Under the pieces are notes generated by a model, which did no database searches, had not been told where the DNA came from, and was given only the letters and a program-made list of their open reading frames with translations. From Lysobacter capsici (GTDB lineage: Bacteria > Pseudomonadota > Gammaproteobacteria > Xanthomonadales > Xanthomonadaceae), in contig NZ_CP076103.1 of the NCBI RefSeq assembly GCF_018732085.1, forward strand, positions 310,001 to 374,000: a DNA stretch of 64,000 nt, written 5' to 3'. This document shows positions 1 through 9,425 of the stretch, piece after piece. Positions within the stretch are counted from its first letter, which is position 1; each line of letters opens with the position of its first letter. The translations under genes and the position numbers were made by a program.

Positions 1-3000
1 ACGATCGGCTACGACGGCGAAGGCCATGCCGTGACCGTCGATGTCGACGGCCAGACCACCGCGACGGCGTTCGATGCGCTCGGCCGCAGCGTGTCGGTGC
101 TCGAAGCCGAGCGCGATGCGATTCGCGCCGATGGCTACGATCAATTGCGCAATGTCGGCGTCGATCTCAACAGCGCAGCTCTGACCGAGCGCGTGTCGCC
201 GTACAGCACGATGGTCTACGACGCCTTCGGCAACCTCGTGCAGCTGCGCCGTTACGCCAACGGCTGGCGCAGCGGCGAGGCCGCGCCGCAGGCCGCCGCC
301 AACGACACCTTGCACACCACCCGCTACGACCTGCAGGGGCGCGCGGTGTGGGAACGCGATTCGGCGGGGACCGTCTACACCAAGCAGTACGACGAAGCCG
401 ACAACCTGGTCGAAGTGCGCTCGCGCCTGGACGGCAATGAGGGACGCAGCGCGGTGATCGTGGTTGCGACGTCCTACGACCGCAGCGGCCGGCAGACGCT
501 CACGCTGACCACCCGCGAGCTGTACCAGGACGGCCAGTTCACCGGCATCGCGCGCGATGCCGCCTCGCAGGTGCGCTACAACGCGTTCGGCGAAATCCTC
601 GCCAAGGACAGCCGCACCGACACCGCGCTGGCGACCGAGCAGTTCGCCGCGCAATACGTCTACGACGCCGCCGGCCGGGTCGTCGCCAGCAACGCCGAAG
701 GCGGGCAATGGCGGCGATACGGCTACAACGCCGCCGGCCATCTGCAGACCACCGCCCAGGCCATGCGCCTGGGCGGCGCCGGCGGCGCGCTGGTCGATGC
801 GGTGACGGCGCAGGTTACCGACCGGCTGGGCCGGGTGATCGAACAGACCCAGCCGGCGTTCGGCGACGATCTCACTCAGCGTCCGCGCTGGAGCCAGCGC
901 CTGGATCGCTGGGGCAATGCGCTCGAAAGCGTCGACACCCGCGGCGGCATCACCGTCAGCGTCTACAACGAAGCCAATCAAGTGGTGAGGCAGACCCGCC
1001 CGGAGGTCGTGGTCGTGCATCGCGACGGCAGCCAGCGCGTCGAGCGTCCCGAGAACGCCTGGTTCTACGACGCGCTCGGCCGCCTGCTCGGCGTCCGCGA
1101 CGCCAACGGCTACCTGCGTCAGCAGAGCTACGACGCCGCCGGTCGCCTGATCGCCAGCCGCGACGCCACCGGGCACGTCACCCGTATGGCCTACGACGCG
1201 CTCGGCCAGCAGGTGCTCACCCAGGATCCGCTGGGTTATCTGAGCTTCCGCCTGTTCGATGCCGCCGGCCGCATCGCCGGACAGGGCGACTATCTGATCA
1301 ACAACGAAGGCAGCGCGCGCGACCAGCAGCTGCGCGAGGTCTATCGCCTCAACCAGCGCGGCGACCGCATCGCGGTGACCGACATCGCCGGCCAGTCGGC
1401 GCTGTACGACTACGACAGCCGCGGCCTGGTCGTCCGCAGCCGCAGCAACGCCGGCGTGACCATGAGCTACGGCTTCGACGCCAACGGCAGGAAGATCCGC
1501 GAGACCAATGCGCTGTCGGATCCGTCGCTGATCGGTAGCGGCGCCGGGCGCCGCACGGTCGTGGACCACGAGAACGAAGCGGTGTTCCTCGACGAGCAGA
1601 CCTGGGACTACGACGACTTCGGCCGCCTGATCGACCACAACGACCTCAGCGGCGCCGACTGCGATTACGACTACGATCCCTCGACCGGGCAGCTCAACGT
1701 CCAGCGCAAGGCCGGCGCGGCCGCGCGCGAAACGATTTACTACGCCAACGGCCTGGTCAAGGAACTGCGCGAGGGCGACGACTGGTTCCGCTACGCCTAC
1801 GACGCCGTCGGCAATCGCACCCGCGAGGAAACCTACACCCGCGACGGCGCCGGCCAACGCATCCACATGCTGACCCGCGCCGAGTACGACGCCCACAACC
1901 GCGTCGTGCGCGTCAGCCAGGACGAAATGGGCGCGGCCTGGAACAGCGGCGATCCGCCGCCCAATGCCGATTTCGAGCGCGGCGACGAGGGCTGGACCAA
2001 GCAAGAGGGCTGGTCGATCAAGCAGGCGCTCGACGGCGCCGACACGCTCAGTGGCGGCTGGGCGGCCGAGTTCACCGGCATCGGCCCGAGCAGCCTGACC
2101 AGCAACCTGCGCGCGCGCGTGCAGCCCGGTCAGGTGATCAACGCCAGCGTGATGATCCAGCAGGGCGCGTCCAGCGCCGGCGATGCCGCCGCGCGGGTGC
2201 TGATCGTGTGGTTCGACGCCGACGGCAACATGCTGCCCGGCGGCGAGGGCCAGAGCTGGGCGGGCGGCAACCTCGTCGACAGCGGCTCCAACGGCAACTG
2301 GCATCCCTCCAGCGTCACCGCGACGGTTCCGCCCGGCGCGGCGACCATGGCCATCGCCGTCAGCGCGAAAAAGAACAGCAACGATCCGCTTTGGGTCGAC
2401 GACTTCAGCTGGAGCTACGAGCCGGTCGCCGGCGACAACCAGTCCGCGCCGGGCAAGCGCCTGCTCGACGTGCATTACGGCTACGACGCGGTCGGCAACC
2501 GGCGCAAGGTCGAAGCCGCCACCGATTACGGCGATCCGAATCTGGCGCAGATGGACGAGGGCGGCCTGTTCAACGGCGGCTTCGAACATGGCGACGCCGG
2601 CTGGGAGAAAGAGAACGGCTGGAGCATCGTCAACAACGCGCCGGGCACCGGTTACAAAGGCAGCAAGTTCAGCGCCCAGTTCAATCTGACCGGCGAAGGC
2701 GGGCGCATCACCTACAAGGCGCCGATCCCGGTGCGTCCGGGCGAGCGCATCACCCTCAGCGCGGCGGTGCAGCAGGGCGCGTCCAGTTCGGGCGAAGCCG
2801 GCGGCGGCGTGTTCCTGTCCTGGCTCGACGCCAACGGCAATCCGATCGGCGAAGTCGTGCGCGGCAACATGGTCACCAGCGGTTCCGGTGGCGCCTGGCA
2901 TCTGTCCACGGCGAGCGCCGTGGCGCCGCCGGGCGCGGCCTACATGAAGATCGGCGGCGTCGCCTACCGCGACGGCGGCAGCGATCCATTGTGGATGGAC

Positions 3001-6000
3001 GATTTCCGCTGGTCGTTCTCGGTGCCCAACGGCGATTTCATCGACGGCGACACCGGCTGGAGCGTCAAGGAACCCGGTTGGAACATCGTCGCCAACGGCC
3101 CGCCGAATCCCGACTTCAGCGCCGCGTTCTTCGGCCCGACCGCCGGCCGCATCTACAGCGATGCGCGTCCGGTGCTGCGCGCCGGCCAGTGGATCAGCGC
3201 CAGCGCGATGGTCCAGCGCAACAGCAGCCGCTCCGGCGGCGGCGTGTTCATCCACTTCCTCGACGCCAACGGCAACGGCGTCAGCGTCGTGCGCGGCACG
3301 ATGATCGAAAGCGGTTCGGGCTGGCAGGAATCCGAACTCGGCCCGGTGCAGGTGCCGCCCGGCGCGGTGACGATGGTGATCGGCGGCGTGGCTTACACCA
3401 ACGGCAGCTCGGCGATCGTGATGGATCGCTTCACCTGGCAGTACGCACGCGACGAAGACACGCCGGGCACGCCGACCCAGAGCCCGCGCTACAACGCGCC
3501 CGAAGCGCTGAAAACCTACTGGTACGACTACGACGCCGAAAACCGCGTCACCGTCGCCCACGGCAAGCTGGTCAACGGCCAGATCGTGCTCGGCAACCCC
3601 GACGTGAGCTACGGCCTGGCCTACGACGGCGCCGGCCGCGCCGTGTATCGCCGCTTCCTGCAAGGCCAGCAGGTGATGCAGGAACTCACCCAGTACGACC
3701 AGCGCGGCCAACGCCAACTGGTGTTCATGGCGCAACCGCTGGGTGGCGGCGCGCCGGTCGAGCTGAAGGAGCGCTACGTCTACGACGCCCTGGGCCGTTT
3801 GAGCCAACGCCTGGAGTACTTCGATGCCGACGACCAGCGCAAGGACATCCCGGTCGCCGGCTGGATCAAGCACGCCGAAACCTACGAGTACGACGCCGAC
3901 GGCCGCGTGCTGGGCCAATACAGCTACGGTCGACCGCTGCAGTGGACGCCCGACCCGAACACGCCGGCCTCCACACGCACCGATCTGTCGTCGCTGGCGC
4001 TGATCTCGCACGTCGACTACGCCCGCCACGGCTACGACGACGCCGGCCGCCAGCGCGGCTATGCCTTCGTCAGCCATGCGCTGGAAGACAGCACCGGCGC
4101 GCTGCCCAACGACCCGGTCGGCTACACCCAGACTTACACCTACACCTACGAAGGCCGCGAAAGCTACCTGGAAACCGTCGTCCTCGGCACCAGCAGCAAC
4201 GCCAACTTCAAGGCGACCACCACCACCAGCCACTACGACGGCTGGGGCCGGCGCCTGAGCGTGCGCGAGCACACGCCCGGGCAGGACGTCGACGACAAAC
4301 TGCGTTACTTCAGCTTCGACGGCGACGGCAACATCCTGCGCCGCCGCGAAGGCCACGAGAAAGACGGCGCGTTCCAGCAATTCGCCAGCGAATCGCTGCA
4401 GACCCAGACCTACGCCTATCTGGCCGGCCAACACATCGCCTCGGGCAAGTTCAACGGCGACGTCGACCTGCTCGGCCGCATGACCGCGTACCAGAGCAGC
4501 GAAGTCGGCGTCATCCGCATCGCCGTGCAAGCCGGCGACACCCTGCGTCGCATCGCCGGCCGCGTCTACGGCAACGAAAACCTGTGGTACGTGTTGGCCG
4601 AAGCCAACGCACTGGGCGCCGACACCGAACTGACCGCGGGCACCACGATCAAGGCGCCGGACGTAAAGGTCACCGCGAACGACGCGAACACGTTCAAGCC
4701 ATTCGATCTGAATGAGGCGATCGGGAGCACGACGCCGAACCTGCCGTTTATCCAGCCGCCGCCGAAGAATCATTGCTCCGGATTAGCGATGGTTATTTCG
4801 ATAGTTGTTAATGTCGTCGTCACCTACTTCACCGGCAGCCGTGAACTCGGCGCGATGGCGGGCAACTACGCCGGCCAGATGAGCCAGATCATGCTCAACG
4901 GCGATTACGACTGGGATCGTGCGCTGCGACTGAACCTGAATCCATTCGGCGGCAACCGGGAAGACTTGGCGCGTTCGGTCTACGACCCGGGATCGCATGG
5001 CGCGCCGGGCATGATCGACTACAAGAGCATCGCCATCTCCGGCGCTTCGGCGTATGCCACGCAAGGCGTGGGCGAGTGGGCTCAGGCCATAGGCGCGGGA
5101 ACCTACACGACCTTGGCGCTCCAGACTGCAACCAGCTACGCCACGAACTATCAATTCAGCAAGTGGGCCGGCTATGACGTCAGTTGGAGCAATCGGCAAC
5201 TGGGGGCGAACATCGGCGCCGCGTTCGCGGGGCAGGCGATGTTCCACGGAAGCGAAGTCGAAACCCGGGGCGATGCGACTGCGAGCACCCGCGCGCCGGT
5301 CACCCAGGGCGACCAGGCCTTCAGCTGGACCGCCGCGGCCGCCGCGCAGTTGAAGGAAGCTGCGAGACAGTTCGTGAAAGATTTCGGCCAGAACCTGATT
5401 CGCAGCGGAATCCAGTACGGCGCAGAGAAAGCCTTCGGCGTGGAAGGCGCGAGTTGGAACTGGCGCGACGTCTCGGCTGACGCGTTCGGTAATGCGTTGG
5501 GTAACGCGATTAGGGGGCGACTGGATTATCGGAAGGCTCGGCAGGCGCAGTTGGAACAGGAACTGGATGAGTTGGAAACCATCAATCCATTCTCAGTGGA
5601 AGGCATAAGTAAGCGGATAGACCCTTGGCCGTCTAACCAAGTTGATGAATCAGGGGCTGTCGGGAGTTCATATGGCTATGACGTCAGTGACTCGGCCAAT
5701 AACGATGAAAAGCCGATAGAAAAAGTGCCCGTGACAAAGGAGGAAATTGCGTTCCGTGAGGATTTCGATGACCCAAACTATGTGATTGCCGAGGCTGCGA
5801 GGAAGCATCAAGAACAGAATAATTATCCTGAGATCGCAGCGGCTGTTGGTCCAAGGGATGTTCCGAAATTATTTAATAGTATCGATGATGCGTTTACAGA
5901 AGATAAAATTTCAATATTCAGGCATGTTGAAAGAAAAACTAGCGGCGGCATCGCTAGGTACGACACCGTCATGATTGCCAGGGGTAGTGAGGAATATCTG

Positions 6001-6468
6001 ATGGAGATTAAAAAAATACCGCAATGGCAAATAGACGCCTTAGTCGATAATGTAAACAAGGTTAGACTACTTATAAAAGCCAGGGGGCGCGCCGAAGATA
6101 TCCAGGCGTGGAGCAATCTCGGTGCCGTTGGAATTGAATTGGGTGCTCCAAGCGGGTATGGCGCTCAAGCAGGCTATAATTTTTCCACCGACAACAACGC
6201 CAAAAAAATAGGTGGAGCAATGCTCTTCAACGACGCATGGTTCGATGACCCCCCGCGGCATCAGTTATTTGTTGTCGCTCACGAGTTTCGCCATACGATG
6301 CTGGTCAATTCACTGTATCAGGGTGTCAAGTTACCTAGCTCCCATGAAACCTGGGCTGAGGGGTATGAAAGGCTCCCTGATTCCCACGTTAAGGTGACTT
6401 CCCGAAATGGCGAAGGCGAAGCGCGTAGATGGGCGAGTGATCTTGTGGGTTACTATGGGAGAAACTGA
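1..6468 (+). CDS. Rhs/YD-repeat polymorphic toxin, 5' end outside window
   Basis: Giant cell-surface or secreted YD-repeat protein; the frame is open from base 1, so the N-terminus lies upstream. YD repeats (YDALGR, YDAAGR types) fill about 1-1950 and 3500-4500. Between them lie three related beta-sandwich-like modules (about 1957-2420, 2566-3010, 3013-3440), each beginning F-x-x-GDxGW and ending in a WxDDF-like strand. A LysM-like segment (GDTLRRIAGRVYG) sits near 4530-4670, then a hydrophobic Ala/Gly-rich stretch (4780-5500). From about 5570 the base composition becomes markedly AT-richer, marking the variable C-terminal tip. The tip contains HEFRH (nt ~6282) and a downstream GEGEARRWA, suggesting a zinc metallopeptidase toxin. 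The stop overlaps the next start (TGATG). The Rhs identity is certain; the protease activity is inferred from the motif alone. Confidence 0.93.
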   Translation, partial: TIGYDGEGHAVTVDVDGQTTATAFDALGRSVSVLEAERDAIRADGYDQLRNVGVDLNSAALTERVSPYSTMVYDAFGNLVQLRRYANGWRSGEAAPQAAANDTLHTTRYDLQGRAVWERDSAGTVYTKQYDEADNLVEVRSRLDGNEGRSAVIVVATSYDRSGRQTLTLTTRELYQDGQFTGIARDAASQVRYNAFGEILAKDSRTDTALATEQFAAQYVYDAAGRVVASNAEGGQWRRYGYNAAGHLQTTAQAMRLGGAGGALVDAVTAQVTDRLGRVIEQTQPAFGDDLTQRPRWSQRLDRWGNALESVDTRGGITVSVYNEANQVVRQTRPEVVVVHRDGSQRVERPENAWFYDALGRLLGVRDANGYLRQQSYDAAGRLIASRDATGHVTRMAYDALGQQVLTQDPLGYLSFRLFDAAGRIAGQGDYLINNEGSARDQQLREVYRLNQRGDRIAVTDIAGQSALYDYDSRGLVVRSRSNAGVTMSYGFDANGRKIRETNALSDPSLIGSGAGRRTVVDHENEAVFLDEQTWDYDDFGRLIDHNDLSGADCDYDYDPSTGQLNVQRKAGAAARETIYYANGLVKELREGDDWFRYAYDAVGNRTREETYTRDGAGQRIHMLTRAEYDAHNRVVRVSQDEMGAAWNSGDPPPNADFERGDEGWTKQEGWSIKQALDGADTLSGGWAAEFTGIGPSSLTSNLRARVQPGQVINASVMIQQGASSAGDAAARVLIVWFDADGNMLPGGEGQSWAGGNLVDSGSNGNWHPSSVTATVPPGAATMAIAVSAKKNSNDPLWVDDFSWSYEPVAGDNQSAPGKRLLDVHYGYDAVGNRRKVEAATDYGDPNLAQMDEGGLFNGGFEHGDAGWEKENGWSIVNNAPGTGYKGSKFSAQFNLTGEGGRITYKAPIPVRPGERITLSAAVQQGASSSGEAGGGVFLSWLDANGNPIGEVVRGNMVTSGSGGAWHLSTASAVAPPGAAYMKIGGVAYRDGGSDPLWMDDFRWSFSVPNGDFIDGDTGWSVKEPGWNIVANGPPNPDFSAAFFGPTAGRIYSDARPVLRAGQWISASAMVQRNSSRSGGGVFIHFLDANGNGVSVVRGTMIESGSGWQESELGPVQVPPGAVTMVIGGVAYTNGSSAIVMDRFTWQYARDEDTPGTPTQSPRYNAPEALKTYWYDYDAENRVTVAHGKLVNGQIVLGNPDVSYGLAYDGAGRAVYRRFLQGQQVMQELTQYDQRGQRQLVFMAQPLGGGAPVELKERYVYDALGRLSQRLEYFDADDQRKDIPVAGWIKHAETYEYDADGRVLGQYSYGRPLQWTPDPNTPASTRTDLSSLALISHVDYARHGYDDAGRQRGYAFVSHALEDSTGALPNDPVGYTQTYTYTYEGRESYLETVVLGTSSNANFKATTTTSHYDGWGRRLSVREHTPGQDVDDKLRYFSFDGDGNILRRREGHEKDGAFQQFASESLQTQTYAYLAGQHIASGKFNGDVDLLGRMTAYQSSEVGVIRIAVQAGDTLRRIAGRVYGNENLWYVLAEANALGADTELTAGTTIKAPDVKVTANDANTFKPFDLNEAIGSTTPNLPFIQPPPKNHCSGLAMVISIVVNVVVTYFTGSRELGAMAGNYAGQMSQIMLNGDYDWDRALRLNLNPFGGNREDLARSVYDPGSHGAPGMIDYKSIAISGASAYATQGVGEWAQAIGAGTYTTLALQTATSYATNYQFSKWAGYDVSWSNRQLGANIGAAFAGQAMFHGSEVETRGDATASTRAPVTQGDQAFSWTAAAAAQLKEAARQFVKDFGQNLIRSGIQYGAEKAFGVEGASWNWRDVSADAFGNALGNAIRGRLDYRKARQAQLEQELDELETINPFSVEGISKRIDPWPSNQVDESGAVGSSYGYDVSDSANNDEKPIEKVPVTKEEIAFREDFDDPNYVIAEAARKHQEQNNYPEIAAAVGPRDVPKLFNSIDDAFTEDKISIFRHVERKTSGGIARYDTVMIARGSEEYLMEIKKIPQWQIDALVDNVNKVRLLIKARGRAEDIQAWSNLGAVGIELGAPSGYGAQAGYNFSTDNNAKKIGGAMLFNDAWFDDPPRHQLFVVAHEFRHTMLVNSLYQGVKLPSSHETWAEGYERLPDSHVKVTSRNGEGEARRWASDLVGYYGRN

Positions 6469-7043
6469 TGTCTAGCCTGGCCGTGAAGTTGTCATTTTTC
6501 TTGATGTTCTATTCGATTTCTGTTTGTTGTGATGCATATGAGAAAACTTATAGCAAGATATGTAGGTTGAGCAAGGGGACGGAGTTTTCCGGCAGGTACA
6601 AGATAAATTTGGCTAAAAGCTATTGCGTGGATAATGGTTGCGTTGCTGCGGAATACTCTGCTACATCCGATGGGTCCAGTCCAAAGAAAATAAGATTTAT
6701 ATCTCCGGCAAAAATACGTGTTGGCGAGGAGTATTTTATGTTCTTCTCGAAAATGAAATATTCTAGTTTCATGCTGCCCGGGCTCAGGGGTAAATCATTT
6801 AGGGCGCCGAGCGGGGTTGAATATTTTGTCGGAGAAGACGCGGTTTTTGTCGTTGAATATCCAGGTGTATATTACCGGGATGTTCCTGTGATGTGTTTTG
6901 GGGGTGGGGAAGGGTGTGAAGTGATGCTGGATCTTCCTGCCGGCATGGAGAATAAAATAGAATTCGCCAGGGTTGTCGTCCCTGGATTTGAAGGCATTAA
7001 AGAAAAATGTAACGAAAGTGGTAATAATGCCGATGGAAGGTGA
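6468..7043 (+). CDS. Exported six-cysteine protein, candidate immunity protein to the Rhs tip
   Basis: 191-residue protein whose ATG overlaps the rhs stop codon by one base, the usual place for the cognate immunity gene. An N-terminal hydrophobic segment (residues about 5-23) with CCDA after it looks like a signal peptide, so the product is probably periplasmic. Six cysteines (ICRL, SYC, NGC, MCF, GCE, EKC) are conserved in position with the two related proteins at 7175 and 8633, suggesting three disulfides. The gene is AT-rich compared with the rhs core and matches the composition of the toxin tip. The family is not recognised by name. The immunity role is inferred from position, pairing and duplication. 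Export of the protein would fit a toxin that acts in the periplasm. Confidence 0.75.
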   Translation: MSSLAVKLSFFLMFYSISVCCDAYEKTYSKICRLSKGTEFSGRYKINLAKSYCVDNGCVAAEYSATSDGSSPKKIRFISPAKIRVGEEYFMFFSKMKYSSFMLPGLRGKSFRAPSGVEYFVGEDAVFVVEYPGVYYRDVPVMCFGGGEGCEVMLDLPAGMENKIEFARVVVPGFEGIKEKCNESGNNADGR

Positions 7044-7174
7044 TTGCGCGGGCCCAAGGACCGCCGCTCCGGCGAAGTACATCGAAAACATAGGGCACTA
7101 CGACTTCACGCAATCATGAAGGCGAAATTAGGAGATGAGCTGCGGAGCTAATGGGCGATTTTGGAGCACAGAAG

Positions 7175-7723
7175 ATGAGGATGCATTTCGATAAAGTCGT
7201 CGTCTTGCTAGTGGCGTCGTCTTTCTCGGGCTCGGCTGTTTCCTATGAATTCTCTTACCGGGACATATGCGGACTCATGCGGGGATCCGATGAGTCTGGC
7301 CGTTACAAGGTGGTTTCGGCGAAAGAATACTGTCCTGATCGGCAGTGCGTTGCCGTTCAATACGAGGCAGTCGCGGAAGATCGGCGTCGGATAAGTTTTG
7401 TTTCCCCGGCCAGGCTGGGGGTTGGCGACAGTTATTTATTATTCTTGTCCAGGTTAACGACGCCCGAGTTCCTTTTGCCGACTGGAGCTGAATATTACTC
7501 CGCACCAAAGGGCGTTCGATATTTCGTTGCGCTGGATGCCGCATATGGCTTGGGTCCGTCCGGACTGATGTATAGGGAGCTTCCATCCTTTCCCTGCATC
7601 GGTGCGGGAGATGCCTGCGATGTGATGCAAGGCATGCCTCGTGAGCTCTCGGGCGAGATCATCTCGGCGAAAGTCATTTTTCGCGATTTGGAGAAAAAGA
7701 AGTCGGAGTGCATGGCTAAGTGA
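7175..7723 (+). CDS. Exported six-cysteine paralogue, orphan candidate immunity protein
   Basis: Paralogue of the protein encoded at 6468. It shares the order ICGL, EYC, RQCVAV, FVSPARL, an aromatic YFVALDAAY-type strand, FPC, ACDV and a final SEC, so all six cysteines are kept. The ATG at 7175 is preferred over the in-frame ATG at 7151 because GGAG at 7163-7166 lies at good spacing before it and the product then starts directly with a signal peptide (MRMHFDKVVVLLVASSF). No toxin tip precedes it; the roughly 130 bases after the first immunity gene hold no clear coding sequence. It may be a retained orphan immunity gene that protects against sibling strains. Confidence 0.7.
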   Translation: MRMHFDKVVVLLVASSFSGSAVSYEFSYRDICGLMRGSDESGRYKVVSAKEYCPDRQCVAVQYEAVAEDRRRISFVSPARLGVGDSYLLFLSRLTTPEFLLPTGAEYYSAPKGVRYFVALDAAYGLGPSGLMYRELPSFPCIGAGDACDVMQGMPRELSGEIISAKVIFRDLEKKKSECMAK

Positions 7724-7910
7724 AGTTGCCGGTCTGATGCAAAGGCCGATGGTGGCGGCTGAAATTCCGACGAATCTTCTTGTGTCTGAACTGATCGGCA
7801 GGCGATGTCGGCGTTGGGCCATGGCGGACAACGCAGTTAAGCATTCAAGGTCCGGACGGTGGCAATGCGCTGCTATGCCGGCAAACAGCGTAAAAGATCA
7901 CTGTGGCCGT

Positions 7911-7996
7911 GTGATCACGCACGCCGAGAGCTACGTCTGCGAAGTCGACGGCCGCTTGGTGGTCGGTATCTGGCGCGACCCGTTGATAACGGCGTC
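7911..7996 (+). pseudogene. Decayed rhs-core fragment 1
   Basis: The frame starting at 7911 reads VITHAESYVCEVDGRLVVG. This matches the intact core of the large rhs gene (IKHAETYEYDADGRVLGQ, about nt 3868-3920), with several substitutions. It has no start, no surrounding core and runs into a broken flank. It is the left part of a segment also found, better preserved, at 10454-10684. Confidence 0.7.
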
Positions 7997-8012
7997 CCAG
8001 CCACCTCAGTCG

Positions 8013-8130
8013 CTACGCAGCACTAGGCACCCGTGCCGACCGATCCATGAAATAACCGATGATCGCGCCGATCGCGATCGGCACCAGCGCATAGATCGGG
8101 ACGAACACCAAAGCGACCGCCGTTGATGCC
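8013..8130 (-). pseudogene. 3' fragment of a duplicated membrane-protein gene
   Basis: The minus strand reads ALVFVPIYALVPIAIGAIIG followed by YFMDRSARVPSAA and a stop. This is nearly identical to the C-terminus of the complete minus-strand membrane protein at 10566-10955. Only the last 35-40 codons are present. The fragment stops where the orphan toxin tip begins (about 8130), which marks a recombination junction. Together with the rhs fragment at 7911 it shows that the whole 3' flank of an ancestral rhs gene was duplicated. Confidence 0.8.
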
Positions 8131-8133
8131 GCC

Positions 8134-8636
8134 TTGGCTCAGTTTTCAGGCGGTATGCGTCAAAAATTGATCGATAATGTCAATGCAATAAGGCTAATAA
8201 TTCGGGCGCGTGGTAGGCCTGAGGATCTGCAGGCATGGAACGATATGAGTTATATAGGAATTGTCGTTGGCAAGGTTACGGGCATGAGCATGCGGTGGCC
8301 GATCACTTATACAGAAGCAAATCCGGGGTTTCAGGCGGAATTATTGCGGTTAACAAAAATTGGTTTAAGTTTGAGTCTCCGGACCATCAGCTTTTTACAA
8401 TTGCGCATGAATTTAGGCACGCGATGTATGGAAATGCACTGTATAAAAATATTCCTATCAAGAGCACCTTCGGATCCAGCGGCTATGAGAGGGATAGAGA
8501 TAAGCTTAAGCTGTCGCGCGACAACGAGGGTGATGCGCGTAGATGGGCCCAAGAAGTGCTCGGGTATAGTGACAGGGATCGTTTCCATACATTAGAGCAC
8601 GTTCAAAAGCCCCCAGTTAAGGGTGTAAAGAAGTGA
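8134..8636 (+). pseudogene. Orphan metalloprotease toxin tip, frameshifted
   Basis: Second copy of the rhs C-terminal tip. Frame 1 from 8134 reads KLIDNVNAIRLIIRARGRPE, matching ALVDNVNKVRLLIKARGRAE in the large rhs protein. At about 8320-8335 the homology jumps to frame 3 and continues with HQLFTIAHEFRHAMYGNALY and NEGDARRWAQEVLGY to the stop at 8636. The zinc-binding HEFRH and the distal GDARRWA are therefore both preserved but split by a frameshift. The N-terminal part of the tip is missing. The last four bases overlap the start of the following immunity gene (GTGA), as expected of a former toxin/immunity cassette. A sequencing error at the shift cannot be excluded. Confidence 0.8.
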
Positions 8637-9220
8637 AATCATGTCTGATTGCATTATTTATTTTCTTTGCCGCATGCGGCCCTGTTTCGCATGGCCAACA
8701 GGGCTCTAATTTCCGGTCCCTGTGTGAGGTCGGCATTAGCGCGGACAAGCGAGGGAGTTACAGGGTCCTGTCCTCCAAGGCGATATGTTCAGCTGACCAT
8801 TGTATGGGAGGTGAGTATGTGGGTGGCTCGGGAGAGAATAGGACTAAATTTTTCTCTACAGCCAGCTTGGTCGTGGGAAGAGAGTATTATTTATTTTTAT
8901 CTAAAACGCCTGTGGCCGGTATTCTCTTGGATGTCGGTGGAGATGTTATCGAGAATGCGAGAGCTGTAAAAATAAATACCGCCGCGAAATTTTTTGTTCC
9001 CGTCGATGGGGCCTACTGGATGCAACATGATGGCGCGGTAGTCAGAGATGTGCCTGGTTTATGTTTGGGCCGGGCTGCCGAGTGTGGCATTGTAGATAAG
9101 CTGCGCTCGGAAGACGGGCTTGGTATATATGGCGCGGCAATCGAGGTGCGTGATTTTAATGCCAAGTTGAATTCCTGCCTGAAGAAAAAAATAGGCGACT
9201 TGAACGAATACGGTGAGTGA
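8633..9220 (+). CDS. Exported six-cysteine protein, candidate immunity to the orphan tip
   Basis: Third member of the six-cysteine family, 195 residues, with a GTG start overlapping the stop of the frameshifted toxin tip. The signal peptide is MKSCLIALFIFFAACGPVSH; an AAC inside it could be a weak lipobox. The conserved cysteines are LCEV, AIC, DHC, GLC, ECG and NSC. It is the most diverged of the three paralogues, as expected if each one tracks its own toxin tip. AT-rich like its neighbours. Confidence 0.72.
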   Translation: MKSCLIALFIFFAACGPVSHGQQGSNFRSLCEVGISADKRGSYRVLSSKAICSADHCMGGEYVGGSGENRTKFFSTASLVVGREYYLFLSKTPVAGILLDVGGDVIENARAVKINTAAKFFVPVDGAYWMQHDGAVVRDVPGLCLGRAAECGIVDKLRSEDGLGIYGAAIEVRDFNAKLNSCLKKKIGDLNEYGE

Positions 9221-9274
9221 GTAACGCGTGGGCCGCTGATGCAGCAGAGTCGGGGCGTGCGTATTTTCTATATT

Positions 9275-9421
9275 TTCGACGCCCTGGGCCATTTGCGTTT
9301 GAGCTAACGCCTGGAGTACTTCGACGCTGACGACGAGCGCAAGGACATCCCGGTAGCCGGCCGGATCAAGCACGACGAAACCTACAACTACGACGCCGAC
9401 GGCCGCGTATTGCGCCGGTAG
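9275..9421 (+). pseudogene. Decayed rhs-core fragment 2
   Basis: The frame from 9275 reads FDALGHLRLS, a stop, then RLEYFDADDERKDIPVAG and later IKHDETYNYDADGRVL before a TAG at 9419. This is clearly the core sequence at about 3781-3920 of the large rhs gene, with one internal stop and point changes. It sits directly before the second orphan tip, so a tip was once joined to this core copy. Confidence 0.85.
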
Positions 9422-9425
9422 GTTC

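Noticed and set aside
2208..4715. Second long plus-strand frame inside the rhs gene
   Set aside because: Arg-rich out-of-frame shadow of the YD repeats.
7641..8126. Open frame of 161 codons through the duplicated flank
   Set aside because: Crosses the end of one immunity gene, a decayed rhs fragment and an antisense membrane-gene fragment; no coherent protein.
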